Source of the DNA: Nonomuraea angiospora
GTDB taxonomy: Bacteria > Actinomycetota > Actinomycetes > Streptosporangiales > Streptosporangiaceae
NCBI RefSeq assembly: GCF_014873145.1
Contig: NZ_JADBEK010000001.1
Location: 5,022,001 to 5,086,000 of the forward strand
Length of the DNA stretch: 64,000 nucleotides
Reading direction: 5' to 3'
Shown in pieces: positions 61,586-64,000 of the stretch (position 1 is the stretch's first letter; each line of letters begins with the position of its first letter). The position numbers and the translations under genes were made by a program. A model generated the notes under the pieces. It ran no database searches. It worked only from the letters and a program-made list of their open reading frames with translations, and was not told the origin of the DNA.

Positions 61586-62587
61586 ATGAAGCTCGGCCTG
61601 AACCTGGGCTACTGGCAGCGCAACGCCGACGACGCGACCGAGACCGTGCTGGCGGCCGAGCGGCTCGGCTACGACTCGGTGTGGACCGCCGAGGCGTACG
61701 GCAGCGACGTCTTCACGCCGCTGGCCTGGTACGGAGCGCGTACGAGCCGCATCAAACTGGGCACCTCGATCGCCCAGATCTCCGCCAGACCACCCGTCAC
61801 CACGGCCATGACCGCCATGACCCTCGACCACCTCACCGGCGGCCGACTGCTGCTCGGCGTGGGCGCCTCGGGCCCGCAGGTCGTCGAGGGCTGGTACGGC
61901 CAGCCGTTCGCCAAGCCGCTGGCCAGGACGCGCGAGTACGTCGAGATCATGCGCAAGGTGTGGCGCCGCGAGGAGCCGGTCACCAGCGACGGCCCGCACT
62001 ACCCGCTCCCCCTGGCGGACGGCCTGGGCAAACCCCTCAAGCTCATCACGCACCCGCTCCGCGCGGACATCCCCGTCTATCTCGGCGCGGAGGGCCCCAA
62101 GAACGTCGCCCTGGCCGCCGAGGTGGCCCAGGGCTGGCTGCCGCTGTTCGCGTTCCCCTCCAAGATCGAGGAGATGTACGGCGAGTCGCTCGCCGGCGCT
62201 CCCCCGGGCTTCGACGTGGCCGCGATGGTGATGGTGGTCATCTCGGACGACGTGCAGGCGGCGCTGGACGGCGTGAAGATGATGCTCACGCTGTACATCG
62301 GCGGCATGGGCGCCCGCCAGCGCAACTTCCACGCCGACATCATCGGCCGCATGGGGTACGCCGAGGCCGCCGAGCGCATCCAGGCGCTCTACCTGGCGGG
62401 CCGCAAGGACGAGGCCTTCCGGGCGATCCCGGACGAGCTGGCCGACGGCATCTCGCTCGTCGGGCCGCCCGGACGCATCAAGGAACGCCTGGAGCTCTGG
62501 CACAAGAGCCCGGTCACGAGCCTCCTGGTCATGGGCCCGCGCGACGAGCCCTCGCTGGAGCTCATCCGCGACCTGGTGCTCGGCTGA
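61586..62587 (+). CDS. LLM class F420-dependent oxidoreductase
   Basis: A 333-residue luciferase-like enzyme. ATG 61586 is favoured because GGAGG lies 5 bases upstream; GTG 61580 overlaps that site. The barrel motifs are clear: MKLGLNLGYWQRNADDATET, AERLGYDSVWTAEAYGSDVF, RIKLGTSIAQISARPP and GRLLLGVGASGPQVVEGWYG. This subgroup is usually F420-dependent in actinobacteria. The substrate is unknown. It is divergent from the sulfatase gene with about 50 bp between. Confidence 0.9.
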   Translation: MKLGLNLGYWQRNADDATETVLAAERLGYDSVWTAEAYGSDVFTPLAWYGARTSRIKLGTSIAQISARPPVTTAMTAMTLDHLTGGRLLLGVGASGPQVVEGWYGQPFAKPLARTREYVEIMRKVWRREEPVTSDGPHYPLPLADGLGKPLKLITHPLRADIPVYLGAEGPKNVALAAEVAQGWLPLFAFPSKIEEMYGESLAGAPPGFDVAAMVMVVISDDVQAALDGVKMMLTLYIGGMGARQRNFHADIIGRMGYAEAAERIQALYLAGRKDEAFRAIPDELADGISLVGPPGRIKERLELWHKSPVTSLLVMGPRDEPSLELIRDLVLG

Positions 62588-62600
62588 GCCCGCGCCCGCG

Positions 62601-63305
62601 CTAACCCGTACGGCCGATCGGGGTCGAGCCCGGCGCCGGCTGGGGCTGCTGGGACGAGAACGCGTGAACCGTGCCGGGCTCGGCGGCACGGGGCACGCGG
62701 GCGGCCTGCTGGAGGCGCGTCAGCTCGCGTACGGTCGCCGCGCACAGCAGGGCGGCCAGCGCCGAGCAGGCCAGCTCCGGCACGCCCACGCCCGTCAGGT
62801 CGCCGGCCGACGAGTCGAGCGGGAGCCGGATCGTGACCAGCGCGAGCATGGCCAGCCAGCTCAGCCACCACCCGGTCAGCAGCGCCAGCCATCTCACCCT
62901 GTGGCCCGCGGGCGGCCTGGTGCCGCGCCACACCTCGTCCACCAGCACGACGGGCGCCACCAGGTTGTAGCCGGGGATCAGCCAGGCGGCCGCCACGGGG
63001 CCGGAGACGGCCGAGCGGTCGTTGGCCTGCCTGGCACGTACCAACCACGTCACGTAAGCGGCGGCCGCCGCGATCGAGGTGCCCGCCACCAGCATCATCA
63101 GCACCGCGAACGCCGTCACCGCGCCCACCACGGCCTCGGCCTCGGCCCCCTGCGGGCGGCCGCCGAACTCGGCGAGCTGGGCGGCGAGGTGGCGCCCGCG
63201 GGAGTATTCGAAGATCACAAGGGCGCCGAGGGAGAGAACCTGGGCGGCAAGCGTCACGTATACGGCAGAGGCGGCTCTCGTCGGTGGTGTCTGGTCATAG
63301 CGCAC
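62601..63305 (-). CDS. DUF4328 membrane protein
   Basis: A 234-residue protein with about five to six membrane spans (AVYVTLAAQVLSLGALVIFE, AVTAFAVLMMLVAGTSIAAA, WLALLTGWWLSWLAMLALVT). The conserved WxIPGYNLVxPxxxxDEVWRGT-type segment of DUF4328 is visible as WLIPGYNLVAPVVLVDEVWR. The Pro/Gln-rich C-terminus is soluble. I prefer GTG 63305, which has GGGGGAG 6 bases upstream, over ATG 63326. Function unknown. It is followed on the plus side by a convergent LLM gene. Confidence 0.87.
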   Translation of the reverse strand: MRYDQTPPTRAASAVYVTLAAQVLSLGALVIFEYSRGRHLAAQLAEFGGRPQGAEAEAVVGAVTAFAVLMMLVAGTSIAAAAAYVTWLVRARQANDRSAVSGPVAAAWLIPGYNLVAPVVLVDEVWRGTRPPAGHRVRWLALLTGWWLSWLAMLALVTIRLPLDSSAGDLTGVGVPELACSALAALLCAATVRELTRLQQAARVPRAAEPGTVHAFSSQQPQPAPGSTPIGRTG

Positions 63306-63372
63306 GTTGTTCTCCCCCCGGGCCATGCGCTGAGGTTCTGATTCACTTGTATCCCGGGAGCCCCGCTGTTAA

Positions 63373-64000
63373 TCAGCTCACCACGCCGGATTCCCACGCC
63401 CAAGCTGCGATTTCGACTCGATTTCTGACACCGAGCTTGGCGAAGATGCTCCCCAGGTGGGTCTTGACCGTCGAGAGCGACACGAACAGCTCCGCGGCCA
63501 CCTCCTGGTTGGTCCGGCCCCTGGCTATCAGGCGCACGACGTCCAGCTCGCGATCGGTCAGCGGGTCGTTCATGGGGGGCACGGTCCGCCTGGGCTGGGC
63601 CAGGTGCTGCAGCAGCCGTACCGTGACCGACGGCGACACCAGCGCGTCGCCCGCCGCGGCCGCCCTGACCGCCTCGATCAGCAGGGTGGGTCCGCTGTCC
63701 TTGAGCAGGAAGCCGGTCGCGCCGGAGCGCAGGGCTCCGTACACGTACTCGTCCAGGTCGAACGTGGTGACGATGACCACCCGCAGCGGGTTCTCCACCC
63801 CCGGTCCGGCCAGCGCCCGGGTCACCTCGATCCCGTCGAGCTTCGGCATCCGGATGTCGAGCAGGCACACGTCCGGCCTGAGCCGCCTGGCCTCCGACAC
63901 CGCCTCCGCGCCGTCGGCCACGGCGGCCACGACCTCCATGTCCGGTTGAGCGTCCAAAATCATCTGGAAGCCGGTTCGTACCAGTTGCTGGTCGTCGGCG
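63373..64000 (-). CDS. LuxR-type two-component response regulator, 5' end outside window
   Basis: At least 208 residues are visible. The frame stays open through 64000 (ADDQQLVRTGFQMIL), so the annotated-looking ATG at 63963 is internal and the true start is just outside. The receiver domain has the phosphorylation site in CLLDIRMPKLDG and a conserved Lys in GFLLKDSGP. The NarL/FixJ helix-turn-helix is LTDRELDVVRLIARGRTNQE to VSLSTVKTHLGSIFAKLGVR. Its sensor kinase gene should lie beyond the window edge. Confidence 0.93.
   Translation of the reverse strand, partial: ADDQQLVRTGFQMILDAQPDMEVVAAVADGAEAVSEARRLRPDVCLLDIRMPKLDGIEVTRALAGPGVENPLRVVIVTTFDLDEYVYGALRSGATGFLLKDSGPTLLIEAVRAAAAGDALVSPSVTVRLLQHLAQPRRTVPPMNDPLTDRELDVVRLIARGRTNQEVAAELFVSLSTVKTHLGSIFAKLGVRNRVEIAAWAWESGVVS

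Noticed and set aside
63373..63963. Response regulator as a complete 196-residue gene from ATG 63963
   Set aside because: The receiver domain would lack its first strand and acidic pair; the frame continues upstream as ADDQQLVRTG to the window edge, so the gene is partial.

Overview
The window is very GC-rich actinobacterial chromosome with GTG/TTG starts, dense 4-bp start/stop overlaps, F420-type (LLM) oxidoreductases, many TetR/GntR/XRE regulators, rare TTA leucine codons and a dynamin-like GTPase pair. A sporangium-forming actinomycete (Streptosporangiales, for example a Nonomuraea-like genus) is my inference from this style; the sequence contains no rRNA or other marker that proves it. 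I saw no tRNA, rRNA, CRISPR array, transposase or prophage gene.

Layout. 1-8 kb: a cut-off membrane protein, a NERD nuclease-domain protein, a TetR/thioesterase pair with a shared 39-bp operator, a large membrane-anchored branched-chain amino acid receptor-like protein facing away from ilvD, and a WYL protein. 8-20 kb: housekeeping enzymes (serine hydrolases, FmdB zinc ribbon, GNAT, HNH nuclease, prolyl oligopeptidase, PurU, low-affinity phosphate transporter with its DUF47 partner, SDR, LLM oxidoreductase with its ArsR-like repressor, NUDIX, MBL hydrolase). 20-28.5 kb: a TetR/quinone-oxidoreductase pair, a TPR protein translationally coupled to a 24-codon peptide gene, a DMT exporter with an unusual tail, and an XRE regulator/acetyltransferase operon divergent from a 94-residue protein. 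28.6-43.4 kb: MscS channel, globin glbO, alpha-glucosidase, MFS, thioesterase, ettA, GGDEF cyclase and an SSB paralogue. From memory this follows the mycobacterial Rv2469c-Rv2478c neighbourhood. It is interrupted at 34.0-38.3 kb by an extra module (TetR, VOC protein, MFS transporter, R2-like ligand-binding oxidase homologue, SCP2-like protein) tied together by three related CTAGAAT/ATTCTAG operators. This is the best candidate here for an undescribed system.

44-54 kb: a minus-strand run in which cobL, a cbiX-like gene, cobT, an agmatinase and cobA (corrin/siroheme metabolism) lead into two dynamin-like GTPases joined by 4-bp overlaps. 54-64 kb: a tandem GNAT protein, a DUF2795 gene paired with an Rv2629/Balon-like release-factor homologue, the lutABC lactate-utilisation operon with a divergent FadR-type repressor and tandem operators, a sulfatase, an LLM oxidoreductase, a DUF4328 membrane protein and a LuxR-type response regulator cut by the window edge.

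Four intergenic spacers between 31.5 and 44.0 kb hold short tandem or degenerate repeats (16-bp, about 35-40-bp, 8-bp and about 36-bp periods). Three of them lie at the 3' ends of genes.
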